A stretch of 64,000 nucleotides of DNA from Roseibium sp. TrichSKD4 (GCF_000148725.1 NZ_GL476318.1:62001-126000), one strand, 5' to 3'. Shown: positions 19,476 to 28,502, numbered from the stretch's first letter. The notes: generated by a model from the letters alone, not told the origin. A program made the numbers and translations.

Positions 19476-20390
19476 TTAGGCTGCGACCTTGTTCTCGCTC
19501 TCAATGCCCATACCGAGCATCCGACAGATCGCATAAGTGAGGTCAGCCCGGTTCATGGTGTAAAAGTGAAAATCCTCAACACCGCGATCCACGAGATCCA
19601 TCACTTGCTCACAGGCAATGCCTGCCCCAACGAGCTTGCGCGTTTCAGGGTCATTTTGCAGACCAGTAAACCGCCGAGCGACCCAATCCGGAATGGACGC
19701 GCCGCATTTGGCCGAAAACACCATTGTCTGCTCAAAATTATGGATCGGCAGGATGCCCGGAATAACCGGAATTGTGATCCCCGCTATTGCAAGGCGCTCG
19801 CGATACGCGTCGAACAGATCATTGTCGAAGAAGTATTGCGTCACAATACGGTCAGCGCCCGCATCCACTTTGCGCTTCAAGTTTTCAATTTCCATGTCCC
19901 AACCAGAGCTTTCCGGGTGGCGCTCTGGATATCCGGAGACAGAAACATCGAAATCAGCGATCTTCTTGATGCCTTCAACCAAATCGGAGGCATAGGCATA
20001 GCCCTCAGGGTGCGGCTTGTAGGTAGCCCCGATGCCTTCTACAGGGTCGCCGCGCAACGCAACGATCCGGCGCACACCAAGTTGCCAGTAATCTTTGACA
20101 ATGGCATCAATTTCCTCGCGAGAGGCAGCCACACAGGTTAGATGCGCAGCCGTATCAAGCCGTGCTTCTTTCAAAATACGCTCAACAGTCTTGTGAGTGC
20201 GCTCTCGGGTGGACCCACCTGCACCGTAGGTTACCGATACAAATTCCGGGTTCAGAGGAGCCAGACGCTCAACCGTATTCCAGAGACTTTCAGCCATTTT
20301 TTCATTTTTCGGCGGGAAGAACTCAAAACTCGCATTCAGCGGGCCTTGCAACTGTTGGCGGGAACGACGAATGGGAAGAGTGGACGTCAT
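19476..20390 (-). CDS. metF: 5,10-methylenetetrahydrofolate reductase (MetF)
   Basis: A 304-residue TIM-barrel flavoprotein. It has FEFFPPKNEKM near the N-terminus, YGAGGSTRERT and ALRGDPVEG in the middle, and QYFFDND further on, all in family order. It reduces methylene-THF to methyl-THF, the methyl donor used by MetH encoded 189 bp downstream. The gene begins 2 bp after the stop of the ArsR-methyltransferase gene, so the two are co-transcribed. Length matches bacterial MetF (about 300). Confidence 0.96.
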   Translation of the reverse strand: MTSTLPIRRSRQQLQGPLNASFEFFPPKNEKMAESLWNTVERLAPLNPEFVSVTYGAGGSTRERTHKTVERILKEARLDTAAHLTCVAASREEIDAIVKDYWQLGVRRIVALRGDPVEGIGATYKPHPEGYAYASDLVEGIKKIADFDVSVSGYPERHPESSGWDMEIENLKRKVDAGADRIVTQYFFDNDLFDAYRERLAIAGITIPVIPGILPIHNFEQTMVFSAKCGASIPDWVARRFTGLQNDPETRKLVGAGIACEQVMDLVDRGVEDFHFYTMNRADLTYAICRMLGMGIESENKVAA

Positions 20391-20392
20391 GA

Positions 20393-21403
20393 TTACGCGA
20401 CCTCTTGACGAGATGGGGTGACTGGCAGGTCAGTGACGATACGGCGATCGCGGGCCAACCAGAGTGTGACAGTGAGTTGTGTTCCAGAATCGGTCTGAGG
20501 CTCGAGGTCAGACACGGCCTCAAGATCCAGATCAAGGGTTTCGAGCCAACGCTCCATATGATCGCGAGCAATGCCGAGGCGGCGATGCGCATGGGCATCG
20601 CGCAGGAACTCCAGCGTGTGGGGAGCAAAGTCGATGACCAGCAATCGGCCACCCGGGCGGAGAGCGCGCGCCGCTTCTGATAATGCGCGTTGCGGATCAT
20701 CCAGAAAATGCAGCACCTGATGAAGCGTCACCAGATCAAACGATCGCGGCGGAACATTCAAAGCATAGATATCACCATGACGAACCTGCGCTTTGGACAA
20801 ACCGGCTTTAGCAAGGTTTGCCCGTGCAACCGCAAGCATGTCATGGGAGGCATCAATGCCAAGTCCCGAGACGTATTGATCAGAAAAGAGTTCAAGCAAA
20901 CGTCCGGTACCGGTTCCAAGATCGAGAAACGATTGGAAGGGCTTTTCACCGACAACCTTCAGCATGGCCGCCTCAACGTCGGTGTCGGATGCATGAAGGG
21001 TCCGCTCTTTGTCCCAGGTCAGCGCCTTTTGGGCAAAGTAGTTGGCAGCTTCTTCTGCCTTTGCCTTTCTCAATCTGGCAAAGCGTTCGCTATCCGCAGA
21101 AAGAACAGCATCTTCTGACCACATCCGCGCGACAACATCCCGTGCCAGAGCACCGCGTGGGCTGTCAGCTAAGCGATAATAGACCCATGAGCCTTCCGGA
21201 AAACGGAGAATGACACCAGCTTCGGTGAGTAGTTTCAGATGGCGGGAAATTCTCGGCTGGCTTTGGCCAAGGATAGCCGTTGCATCCTTCACCGTCATCT
21301 CGCTTTCAGCGAGCAGCGCAATCAACCGCAAACGCGTCGCCTCACCCACCGCGCGAAGAACGGCAAGTGTGTCATCAACGGAAAGGGTTTGATCGTTCGG
21401 CAT
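20393..21403 (-). CDS. ArsR-type regulator fused to an SAM-dependent methyltransferase
   Basis: A 336-residue two-domain protein. Residues 1-95 are an ArsR winged helix (VKDATAILGQSQPRISRHLK). Residues about 125-320 are a class I methyltransferase fold with motif I FLDLGTGTGR (159-168), GIDAS (182-186) and an HQVLHFLDDP loop. The cysteine metal sites of arsenic or cadmium sensors are absent, so the ligand is probably not a metal. As first gene of the metF-metH operon it is a plausible sensor of SAM or S-adenosylhomocysteine that uses the methyltransferase fold as its receptor. Whether it still methylates anything is unknown. A near-perfect operator candidate lies 30 bp upstream. Confidence 0.85.
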   Translation of the reverse strand: MPNDQTLSVDDTLAVLRAVGEATRLRLIALLAESEMTVKDATAILGQSQPRISRHLKLLTEAGVILRFPEGSWVYYRLADSPRGALARDVVARMWSEDAVLSADSERFARLRKAKAEEAANYFAQKALTWDKERTLHASDTDVEAAMLKVVGEKPFQSFLDLGTGTGRLLELFSDQYVSGLGIDASHDMLAVARANLAKAGLSKAQVRHGDIYALNVPPRSFDLVTLHQVLHFLDDPQRALSEAARALRPGGRLLVIDFAPHTLEFLRDAHAHRRLGIARDHMERWLETLDLDLEAVSDLEPQTDSGTQLTVTLWLARDRRIVTDLPVTPSRQEVA

Positions 21404-21433
21404 CAGCTCTCACAACAGCATCTCGAATATCGA

Positions 21434-21451
21434 TATAAAGATATCTTTATA
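21434..21451. promoter_or_regulatory. 18-bp perfect palindrome upstream of the ArsR-methyltransferase gene
   Basis: TATAAAGATATCTTTATA is a perfect palindrome 31-48 bp before the start of the operon. The AAGATATCTT core resembles operators proposed for ArsR-family regulators of the methionine cycle such as SahR; that comparison is from memory. Autoregulation is inferred. Confidence 0.65.
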
Positions 21452-21663
21452 CGAAATTTAAGCTCGTCGCAAGCGCGGATTGGTTCACGCGATCTCCAAC
21501 ACGGGGCGTGGTTAAAAGTATTTTACGGAATTCGCTCAATTGCGCTCATGTCGAAAAAACCGGCGAAAGCCTATAAAAAGCCCAAGGAAATCCCGTTATC
21601 TGAAGTGTAACAACAAGTCCCGGCTCAAACGTTAAATCGCTGGGCTGCGTTTAATCAAACCGG

Positions 21664-22713
21664 TTAAACCGTTTTCCAGATCCGGAATTTCGCACGCAGA
21701 AACTTCTGTTGGAGTTTCCGCTTCACCTTAAAACCTCGACTTAGATGGAGGCTATCTGCCGAATAACGCTCCGATAGGAAGACGTCATCGAACCTACGCA
21801 TGACCTCGTTTGGAGCATATTTCAAAACAGAAGATCGGGCCAGCTCCTGGTCCGCACTGTCTGGATGATAAGTCGTCAACAACCGAAAGAGATCATTGCC
21901 TGTCTTGTAGCACCATTCCTTCTTGGGGCTCACGTGAACATGGTTTTGATCCATTCCCCCGGCCCAACTGAACACCGGCTTGCCAAGCAACAGAAACTCC
22001 GCGATTGCCAATCCAAAACTCTCACCGATTTTTTTGGCATTTAATCCGACATCGCAGGTTGCAATGAAACGCGCCTTTTCAGCAAGCGTGATGACCGAAG
22101 GAAGAAAGAGTGCGCGCGGATGATCAATGAATCGCTCTGTATTGACGAAAACGCAGTAGAGATCTGATCTGGCCTCCAACGCACGAGCAACTGCCGTTTG
22201 CGCCATAGGCACATTGAATTGATCAAACCCGCCATACCGTCCGGCAACAAAGGCGTCTTTCGGAATGGCCAGCTCCTCACGCATGTCCCCTTCGGGCGTA
22301 GGAAGGGTTACAATATGCGGCACCGCGGATGCGAGACTTCCTGTCATCCAATCAGCCAACCAATCAGAAACATAGGCGTAAACGCTTCCGTGCGGCTCAA
22401 AATGCCGAAATACAGCGTGGACACCAATTCTCTTTGCCGCGATGGGAAGTGGATGCCGTTTTCCATTGCCTATCGTGTAACAAAAATCGAGATCATAAGG
22501 TTCTGATAGCTTTTGAAGTTCACCACGGTCTTCAAACGGAACCATTCGAAGCCCGCTTGAAAATTTCTCAACCACAGCCGCATTGCTTCGCGCAGGTGAA
22601 TAGAAAACAACGGCCTCATGGCCAAGGTGCTCCTGGACACCCGTTGCATAATCAAAAAGCGCGACACTCATGCCGCGCTCATTGATCGCATCTGCGTCAA
22701 ATCCAATCCACAT
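21664..22713 (-). CDS. GT-B fold glycosyltransferase-like protein
   Basis: A 349-residue protein with a group-1 glycosyltransferase look. The N-terminal half begins WIGFDADAINERGMSVALFDYA, as in Rossmann donor or acceptor domains. The C-terminal half has GLNAKKIGESFGLAIAEFL, matching the family's E-x7-E motif that binds the nucleotide-sugar phosphates. The C-terminus is basic (KVKRKLQQKFLRAKFRIWK), which could seat it on the membrane. No other polysaccharide genes adjoin it, so acceptor and donor are unknown. ATG at 22713 is used in preference to a TTG 12 bases upstream. It could also be a sugar-binding relative lacking activity. Confidence 0.6.
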   Translation of the reverse strand: MWIGFDADAINERGMSVALFDYATGVQEHLGHEAVVFYSPARSNAAVVEKFSSGLRMVPFEDRGELQKLSEPYDLDFCYTIGNGKRHPLPIAAKRIGVHAVFRHFEPHGSVYAYVSDWLADWMTGSLASAVPHIVTLPTPEGDMREELAIPKDAFVAGRYGGFDQFNVPMAQTAVARALEARSDLYCVFVNTERFIDHPRALFLPSVITLAEKARFIATCDVGLNAKKIGESFGLAIAEFLLLGKPVFSWAGGMDQNHVHVSPKKEWCYKTGNDLFRLLTTYHPDSADQELARSSVLKYAPNEVMRRFDDVFLSERYSADSLHLSRGFKVKRKLQQKFLRAKFRIWKTV

Positions 22714-22760
22714 TCTAGTGCTCAAACTCCAAATTTATCTCAGCGAAACACTGGAAGCAG

Positions 22761-22793
22761 AGACTTGGCCGCCCGTTCGTGCGGTCAAGTCTC
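22761..22793. other. 12-bp hairpin between mscS and the glycosyltransferase-like gene
   Basis: AGACTTGGCCGC and GCGGTCAAGTCT pair over 12 bp with a single G-T mismatch and an 8-base loop. It lies 12 bp after the mscS stop and could end or protect that transcript. There is no T run. Confidence 0.5.
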
Positions 22794-22804
22794 ATCCAAT
22801 GGAG

Positions 22805-25186
22805 TTAGAGCTGATCCGCCGCGTTTTCGCCACCGGCACCCGCCTCTTCCTCCTCAGCAAGTGCACCAGCCGCACCGGCACCTGCAAGAGCCGCAGCTTT
22901 TAGCGCGTCCTGTGACACGGGTTTCGCCGGGGCGTCTCCGTCTGCGTCCTCATCGGTATTTGCAACTCGAACAGTGACCTGCTTATGAGCGAATTTAATG
23001 CCGTTCTTCTCAAACAAGTCCTGCAAACCAGCATAGACAACCTTGCGAAGCTCGAATTGCTTGCCAGGCTTGGTCATGAACTTCACGCGGGCAATCATGG
23101 CGGAGTCTTCCATCGCCATAATACCTTGTGACTTCAAAGGCTGCAGGAACATCGGTCCATAATACTCGTCGGCCAACAGTTCTTGACCAAACTTCTTGAT
23201 GATCTTGCGCATCTTGTCGACATCCGTGTCATAAGTCACACGGAAGGCAAGCTTCATCATTGCCCAGTCACGCGAGAAGTTCTCGACGTGCTGGATTTCG
23301 CCAAACGGAACCGTCGTTAGAGCACCACGGTGATGACGAAGCTGCATGGAACGGATGGATATCTTCTCCACAACACCCTTGGCGCTGCCGATATCGATAT
23401 ATTCCCCTTTACGGAAAGCATCATCAATCAGGTAAAACGCACCGGAGAAGATATCGCGGATCAACGTCTGAGCACCAAAACCAACAGCCAAACCGACAAC
23501 ACCGGCACCGGCAAAGAGTGGCGCAATATTGACGCCAATTTCAGACAGAACCAGCATCACAACGATTACAAAGATCGTAATCAGTAGGAAGTTTCGGAAG
23601 ATGGGCAGCAGCGTTGCAATGCGGCTTTCACCCGCCCCGCCAATCTCAGCCTCTTCATCCTGTTCTGACGGACTTTCTTTGGCGATTTTCTGATCAATGA
23701 GGATCTTGACCGCTTCATAGGCCATATATCCGAGGAAGATGATAAGCACGAGTTCGACAAAGTCACCGACGATCGTATTGCCATCGGTCAGCGCATGACC
23801 GCTCCACATGAAGCCCAGTAACTCAAGAGCAATAAATGCAACAAGGATCCGAGCCCCCTTATCCAAAAGCTCTCTAAAGGGCGCACGGTCGGCCTCCTTT
23901 TCAGCAACACTTGCTTGGGCCTCAGCGGTCGCGCTGTCTTCGTCAAAGTCTTCGCCCTGCGCCTCTGCTTCTTTGCGAAGCGCATCAACTGCTTTGGCTA
24001 GCTTCTTCGGCGAATCCTGACGCGGTAACAAGAGCCGGTCAATCACTAGGATCATCAGCCCATATGCAGCGGACGCAACCAAAGCCAGCTGGATCGGCGC
24101 TGCGACCAATCCTGTCGTCTCACCAACATTCAGTAGAATTCGAATGGACGACGCCAACCAAGCGAAGATGAAGTAGAGCATGATTGGGATGTGCCATCCG
24201 CCGGCAAGCACTCGGCGCCAAAGCGGAACCGGCGCTTCAGCTCCGTGGACGAACAGCGCTCCAATCACTTTTCTGAAATAGAAGGTGTTGAAACTGAGTG
24301 CCAACATGGAGAGGGCCGAAGCAAAAATGAGAGCAAGCTTATGCGCATCCTCAGGCAGTCCAAGACGATGCATCCAATCGCAAACGGCAAGAGCCAAGAA
24401 TGAAATGGCCGCACCAGCGACAAGGAACCAATAGAGCTTGCTTGCGTCCTTTTCGGCGATCGGCGGAATTCGATACTGCGGCGTGTCAGGCGCAATAACG
24501 CTAAACAAGACAATTCGAATAAAGCGGAACCAGACATAGGTGCTGACGGCAACAATAGCCGTTTGATTAGCGGCTTCTGGCCCACGATTGAGGATCAGGA
24601 TCGTCAAACCCGCCACAATCACGAACACGGTCAATCCGACGGTCATGATGACAGCGCGAATGAAGAGATAGGAAATCTTGTCGGCGCGTTCGAAAACCTC
24701 GTCTTTATAGAGGTAGCCGAAATATGACCGCCCCCACTGATAAAACAGGCGAAGCGCAAGCGACCCGGCGATGATACCCGCAATAACAACCAGAACCGAA
24801 GTGAGAACCCAATCAGTTGTGCCATCCTCACCATGAGATGCGAGCGTTTCCATCATCTTTTGATGGAGTGTCGGGCCTTCTGATAGGATGCGTTTGAATT
24901 CATCTCTGGCACGAAGTGCACCATGAGCGATCTTGTTGATTGTCAATCCAGCTTCTTCAATAACGGCCTCCTCCTCCGGAGCAGAGTTCGCCGCAGGAGA
25001 TACCGGTGTGGTAGAGGTGTCAGATGACGTTTCGCTTGTCGTTGCATTTATGACGGACAAGATACCTTGCGCCTGAACCGAGCCCAAAAGCCCTGAGCTC
25101 AGCAACAAAAACATTAACAGCAAGGGTAAAATTGCTTTCTTGCTCAAAAGCTTGATTTTATCAGAGAATGGAAAAGATTGTCGCAC
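22805..25186 (-). CDS. Large MscS-family mechanosensitive channel
   Basis: A 793-residue inner-membrane protein. A hydrophobic leader (LPLLLMFLLLSSGLLGSVQA, ending near residue 40) is followed by an extracytoplasmic region rich in Ser and Thr, then a series of membrane helices. The C-terminal MscS core is clear: the pore helix AGAGVVGLAVGFGAQTLIRD and then the beta domain (RKGEYIDIGSAKGVVEKI). The tail after about residue 745 is Ala- and Glu-rich and disordered. Channels of this large class gate on membrane tension to release solutes on osmotic downshift; some also act in periplasmic homeostasis. The gene is monocistronic. Confidence 0.92.
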   Translation of the reverse strand: MRQSFPFSDKIKLLSKKAILPLLLMFLLLSSGLLGSVQAQGILSVINATTSETSSDTSTTPVSPAANSAPEEEAVIEEAGLTINKIAHGALRARDEFKRILSEGPTLHQKMMETLASHGEDGTTDWVLTSVLVVIAGIIAGSLALRLFYQWGRSYFGYLYKDEVFERADKISYLFIRAVIMTVGLTVFVIVAGLTILILNRGPEAANQTAIVAVSTYVWFRFIRIVLFSVIAPDTPQYRIPPIAEKDASKLYWFLVAGAAISFLALAVCDWMHRLGLPEDAHKLALIFASALSMLALSFNTFYFRKVIGALFVHGAEAPVPLWRRVLAGGWHIPIMLYFIFAWLASSIRILLNVGETTGLVAAPIQLALVASAAYGLMILVIDRLLLPRQDSPKKLAKAVDALRKEAEAQGEDFDEDSATAEAQASVAEKEADRAPFRELLDKGARILVAFIALELLGFMWSGHALTDGNTIVGDFVELVLIIFLGYMAYEAVKILIDQKIAKESPSEQDEEAEIGGAGESRIATLLPIFRNFLLITIFVIVVMLVLSEIGVNIAPLFAGAGVVGLAVGFGAQTLIRDIFSGAFYLIDDAFRKGEYIDIGSAKGVVEKISIRSMQLRHHRGALTTVPFGEIQHVENFSRDWAMMKLAFRVTYDTDVDKMRKIIKKFGQELLADEYYGPMFLQPLKSQGIMAMEDSAMIARVKFMTKPGKQFELRKVVYAGLQDLFEKNGIKFAHKQVTVRVANTDEDADGDAPAKPVSQDALKAAALAGAGAAGALAEEEEAGAGGENAADQL

Positions 25187-25304
25187 GATCTGCCCCCGCT
25201 CGAAACATTTGACACCGTCAAAGTGGCTGACGCCTTAAAAGCACGAATTCCGTCCTCGTTAAAGCCCCTACATCTGCGGAAACAGCGCAATCCTTACGGG
25301 ATGT

Positions 25305-25333
25305 AAAAAGCCCGACACAAAATGCCGGGCTTT
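25305..25333 (-). terminator. Intrinsic terminator of the second DUF2336 gene
   Basis: On the minus strand AAAGCCCG and CGGGCTTT pair perfectly over 8 bp and the T run continues for 5 bases. It lies 42 bp past the DUF2336 stop. Confidence 0.8.
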
Positions 25334-25375
25334 AAACCAATCGAAATCTGGGAAATTGCAACCATGGGCTGGACC

Positions 25376-26461
25376 CTAGCTTGCAACCTTGTTGTTCCAA
25401 TGCGCAACCATCTTCCGGGCTTCTGAAGGTGTAAGCGTTTCGTATTTGCGCATGGCGAGGGCCCGAAGCTTCTTGCTAAGCCGATGCTTCCATGGCCCAA
25501 CAGTCAAAAGCGCGCTCACTGCCGAAGTTGAAAGCCCAACAGCCTTGGCCACCACTAGAAAAGGTTGTGGATCAGGCCGCACCAACCAAAGGCTGGCTTC
25601 TTCTATTCCACACCTGGCCATCCAAGCAAAACATGCGACCACTTCCGCGAACCGGTCTTCAGATGCGAAACGCAGCAGGATCGATTCAGTAATAATTGTC
25701 TTCTTGGAAAGACTGAGCACCCGAGCACGAGCCGTTTCAAAGTCGTACCGGTTCAACCAATACTGGTTGGACATTCGTTGCTCGGCCATTTGCCGAGCCT
25801 CGTGCAGGCGGGAGGCTTCAATGATCTCCCCTTGCATCGTCAGCTTGCGGCGCACCTCTTCCCCGGCGACTTGAACCAACGCTTGAATATGCTTGTCCGC
25901 GAGGTCCGGTCTATCGCTCAAATACTGCTGCAGGCTAGCATCTGCGGAGGCCTCGGAGATCAAATTCCGCATGCCGGTATCAGACAACTTGGCTCCCGAA
26001 TTACCGGCAACCTTCCTCTTCACACTCAAGTCGCCACGCTGAACCAAGACATCCGTGACGTCGCTCGACAATATGTCCCGCTGCGCAATTGCGAACAAAT
26101 GATCATTCGTCTTTGTGGAAGCAACCTTGATAAGGTCCGTTTCGCGCAAAACGGTCGAGCGGATCAAAATTGGCTCGGCAACTTCAATCGTGTCAGCGGC
26201 GAGCTTGCGAACTGTTTCCTCTGGGCCTCGACGCAATCCGGCCATTTGTTGGGCGACAAAGACGCGAACTTCGTCCTCGACCATTTCAACCAGTCTTGAG
26301 AGAACGGAATCGTAAATATCAACTTGTTCGTCTGAACAGCGATCCGAAGTCAGTGCGAATAAACTTGCGACATGGCGGGTCAGCTCCGCTCGCCGCCCTT
26401 TTCCGCCTTCTCCAGTCAATTGTGCGAAGTTAACAAGTTCAGTTTTAGCGCCCGTAGACAT
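25376..26461 (-). CDS. DUF2336 domain-containing protein (second copy)
   Basis: A 361-residue helical protein related to the one at 10634-11701. The shared core includes KLAADTIEVAEPILIRSTVL, DLIKVAST, a run of Val- and Glu-rich helices, and a C-terminal part with LSKKTIITESILLRFASEDRF. Predicted cytosolic. The start is taken at the ATG giving MSTGAKTELVNF; the 45 codons upstream are low-complexity and unlike the family. No good ribosome-binding site is visible. An imperfect inverted repeat covers the leader. Function unknown. Confidence 0.78.
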   Translation of the reverse strand: MSTGAKTELVNFAQLTGEGGKGRRAELTRHVASLFALTSDRCSDEQVDIYDSVLSRLVEMVEDEVRVFVAQQMAGLRRGPEETVRKLAADTIEVAEPILIRSTVLRETDLIKVASTKTNDHLFAIAQRDILSSDVTDVLVQRGDLSVKRKVAGNSGAKLSDTGMRNLISEASADASLQQYLSDRPDLADKHIQALVQVAGEEVRRKLTMQGEIIEASRLHEARQMAEQRMSNQYWLNRYDFETARARVLSLSKKTIITESILLRFASEDRFAEVVACFAWMARCGIEEASLWLVRPDPQPFLVVAKAVGLSTSAVSALLTVGPWKHRLSKKLRALAMRKYETLTPSEARKMVAHWNNKVAS

Positions 26462-26810
26462 GACTTGCAGCCAATTGTTCGAATTGCTCTGCTTCGAAAA
26501 TTGGCTTGAAAAATAAAAAAGAGACGAACCGGCTGGATTGAATTCGAGTAAATTGTAAATAAAATTTGAAAATACACTCCCGAACGAACCCTTCACCCCG
26601 CTCAGCTGATTGTTTTTACGAACGTTTTTTCTCTCACATTAAGGCAACGAAGGGAGGACTTAACCATCCAGTTTTTACAGAAAAATCTTGGAAAATTAGG
26701 GCAAAGCAAAGCTCCCCAACGGCACCTGGAACTGCAAATCTACCAATATACTGTCATCGTGTGAGACAGAGAGCTGAATGCGCAATTATGTCGAGAGCCT
26801 TTGAAACTCA
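26462..26810. other. 349-bp gap with an inverted repeat upstream of the DUF2336 gene
   Basis: No coding sequence is supported. At 26471-26504, CCAATTGTTCGAA and TTCGAAAATTGG form an inverted repeat (one bulged base) only 9 bp before the DUF2336 start; it may be an operator or a hairpin that hides the ribosome-binding site. The rest is AT-rich without a clear motif. Confidence 0.5.
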
Positions 26811-27431
26811 CTAGGCAGGGTGCGCCACAGCCCAGTCTAGTGCCGCCTCAAGTCGGTCGTCACCCCAGAACAGCTCATTATCATCGGTCGTAAAGCTGGG
26901 TGCTCCAAAAATTCCGAGAGATTGGGCGTCCTCAGTGTTTTGGCGCAATTCATCCTTGATCTGCTGATTTGTTTTGATGCTTTCAAAGCATAGACTTGGT
27001 TCAAGCCCCAGATCAGCAAGGATTGATGCCAGGTCTTCAGGTTGGGCTATCGGCAACCCGTCACCGAATTGTCGCCGGTACACAGCCAAAATGAACAGCT
27101 CTCCCCAACCGTCCCTGAGGCCAAGCAATGCCAAACGAGCTGCAAGAAGTCCATTTTGTGGGAACTCTGTTGGCCGACGAAATGGCGAGAGTCCGAGAGC
27201 GAGGGATCTGCGTTCCAGATCTCGCCACATATACCGTCCCTTCGCCGCATAGATATTGAAAGGTGAAGTGTCCCAACCCTGAGATTTGAAAATCGGTCCC
27301 AGTAGGAACGGACGCCAAACGATGTCCACTCCGCTCTCAGTTGCCAACGCCTTAATGCGCGCTGCTGATAAAGCAGAATAAGTCGAGGCAAACTCAAACC
27401 AGAACGTCAGCTTGGGCAACATCCCCTCCAC
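26811..27431 (-). CDS. 2-hydroxychromene-2-carboxylate isomerase-like (DsbA/kappa-GST fold)
   Basis: A 206-residue thioredoxin-fold protein. The N-terminal LTFWFEFASTYSALSAARI holds the Ser used by this family in place of the CXXC of DsbA. Family segments FKSQGW, IYAAKGRYMWRDLER and IFGAPSFTTDDNELFWGDDRLE follow in order. Members isomerise 2-hydroxychromene-2-carboxylate with glutathione in naphthalene-type degradation, but many act on unknown substrates. No ring-cleavage genes adjoin it. The start is GTG at 27431 with AGGA upstream; an ATG at 27422 is too close to its GGAGG. Confidence 0.8.
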   Translation of the reverse strand: MEGMLPKLTFWFEFASTYSALSAARIKALATESGVDIVWRPFLLGPIFKSQGWDTSPFNIYAAKGRYMWRDLERRSLALGLSPFRRPTEFPQNGLLAARLALLGLRDGWGELFILAVYRRQFGDGLPIAQPEDLASILADLGLEPSLCFESIKTNQQIKDELRQNTEDAQSLGIFGAPSFTTDDNELFWGDDRLEAALDWAVAHPA

Positions 27432-27508
27432 GTATTCCTAAAGTCTCACTTTTCAATCGCTTCAAGCGACCTTCCGACTGGAACCCGAATAGAGTAAACG
27501 ACGTCACA

Positions 27509-28147
27509 TCAAGCGGCTCTGCTGGCTTTTGGAGTAATTCGATAAACGCATCGACGATCACCAGACAAGAGATGCTCTTCGCGCACGACATTCACGTCCT
27601 GCCCAAACACATTTTGAAACAGTTTCAGTTCGGACCGACAAAACCCCTGACAAGCCGCCGCAGCTGCACAAATTGAACAGTGGTTCTCAATCAGCAGATA
27701 CCTATCACCGACGTCCTCCACCTCAGCCATATAGCCTTCGCTGCTGCGCAGATCGGCAAGCGCCTCAACCTTCGCCTTCAAGGTCTCAACACCGGAAAGG
27801 GAATTTGCGTATAACTGCTCTGACTGTTTCTCACGATGTGCAATGAGGGCGTCGATCCCGTCTTCGCCAAAAATATCTGTCACACCATCCAAGAGGCCTA
27901 CAATCAGGTTGGAATGACTGTCCGGGAACTGCTGGTGCCCCACGGCGGTCAATGACCAGACTCGCTTTGGGCGCCCTACCGAGCCCTTGATATCTTCAAA
28001 CTTGACCAATTCCTCCTCAAGCAGCCCATCAAGGTGCTGACGAATGGCCACAGACGTCACCTCAAGATGCTTTCCCAGCGCCACAGCCGTTTGTGGCCCG
28101 GAGGACTTGAGCGCATTTAGAAGTCGGGTTCGTGTTCGATCAACCAT
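27509..28147 (-). CDS. SufR-like winged-helix regulator with a C-terminal Cys cluster
   Basis: A 212-residue regulator. The N-terminal winged helix (TAVALGKHLEVTSVAIRQHL) resembles SufR and related ArsR-like repressors. The C-terminal domain carries Cys157, Cys160, Cys166 and Cys170 in NHCSICAAAAACQGFC, followed by RSELKLFQNVFG. In SufR similar cysteines hold an iron-sulphur cluster that reports Fe-S supply. Here the suf genes are not in view, so the target is unknown. It diverges from a DUF1127-like small gene with about 130 bp between. An in-frame TTG lies 6 bases upstream of the chosen ATG. Confidence 0.75.
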   Translation of the reverse strand: MVDRTRTRLLNALKSSGPQTAVALGKHLEVTSVAIRQHLDGLLEEELVKFEDIKGSVGRPKRVWSLTAVGHQQFPDSHSNLIVGLLDGVTDIFGEDGIDALIAHREKQSEQLYANSLSGVETLKAKVEALADLRSSEGYMAEVEDVGDRYLLIENHCSICAAAAACQGFCRSELKLFQNVFGQDVNVVREEHLLSGDRRCVYRITPKASRAA

Positions 28148-28275
28148 GGTCAACCTATAGCACGGGCAATCTTTTAAAAAAATATTTTTCTTTTTTTATT
28201 GCAAAGCGCATTCCCGACCTCATAATAAAGAAAGTTTTTTATTTCTAAATAGGAGATTGAAGGGATGAAGGAACA

Positions 28276-28494
28276 TTGCTTCAGGGTGATTTCGCAACAC
28301 GGATAGTGAGTTGGGCTCAAAGAGTGGTCGCAAGGTTCACATTTCGCAGATCGTTGAAAAGAGTCCCAACTGATTTACTGGCTGATGTGATCCCGGACCA
28401 AAATGTAATCGACAAAGAGCAAACACTGCGGAGAAACGAGTTTGCTCGCGCCACATGGATCACCTACTCTGTGCCAGATTGGAGATCGCACTAG
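28276..28494 (+). CDS. DUF1127-like small protein, start possibly frameshifted
   Basis: A 72-codon reading frame. Residues about 25-55 (RRSLKRVPTDLLADV...TLRRNEFARATW) follow the DUF1127 pattern found in small Arg-rich alphaproteobacterial proteins linked to RNA turnover and phosphate metabolism. The only upstream start is TTG at 28276. A better ATG with AAGGG sits at 28265 but in another frame, where it stops after 13 codons. One extra T near 28275 would join the two into a well-initiated protein. It may therefore be a one-base frameshift pseudogene. Promoter-like TTGCAA and CATAAT (16-bp spacer) lie at 28199-28226. Confidence 0.5.
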   Translation: MLQGDFATRIVSWAQRVVARFTFRRSLKRVPTDLLADVIPDQNVIDKEQTLRRNEFARATWITYSVPDWRSH

Positions 28495-28502
28495 GTGGAT
28501 TA

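Noticed and set aside
21548-21610. A 20-codon frame encoding MSKKPAKAYKKPKEIPLSEV upstream of the metF operon on the plus strand
   Set aside because: It has a basic, plausible sequence but no ribosome-binding site, no terminator and no family resemblance, so coding is not supported.
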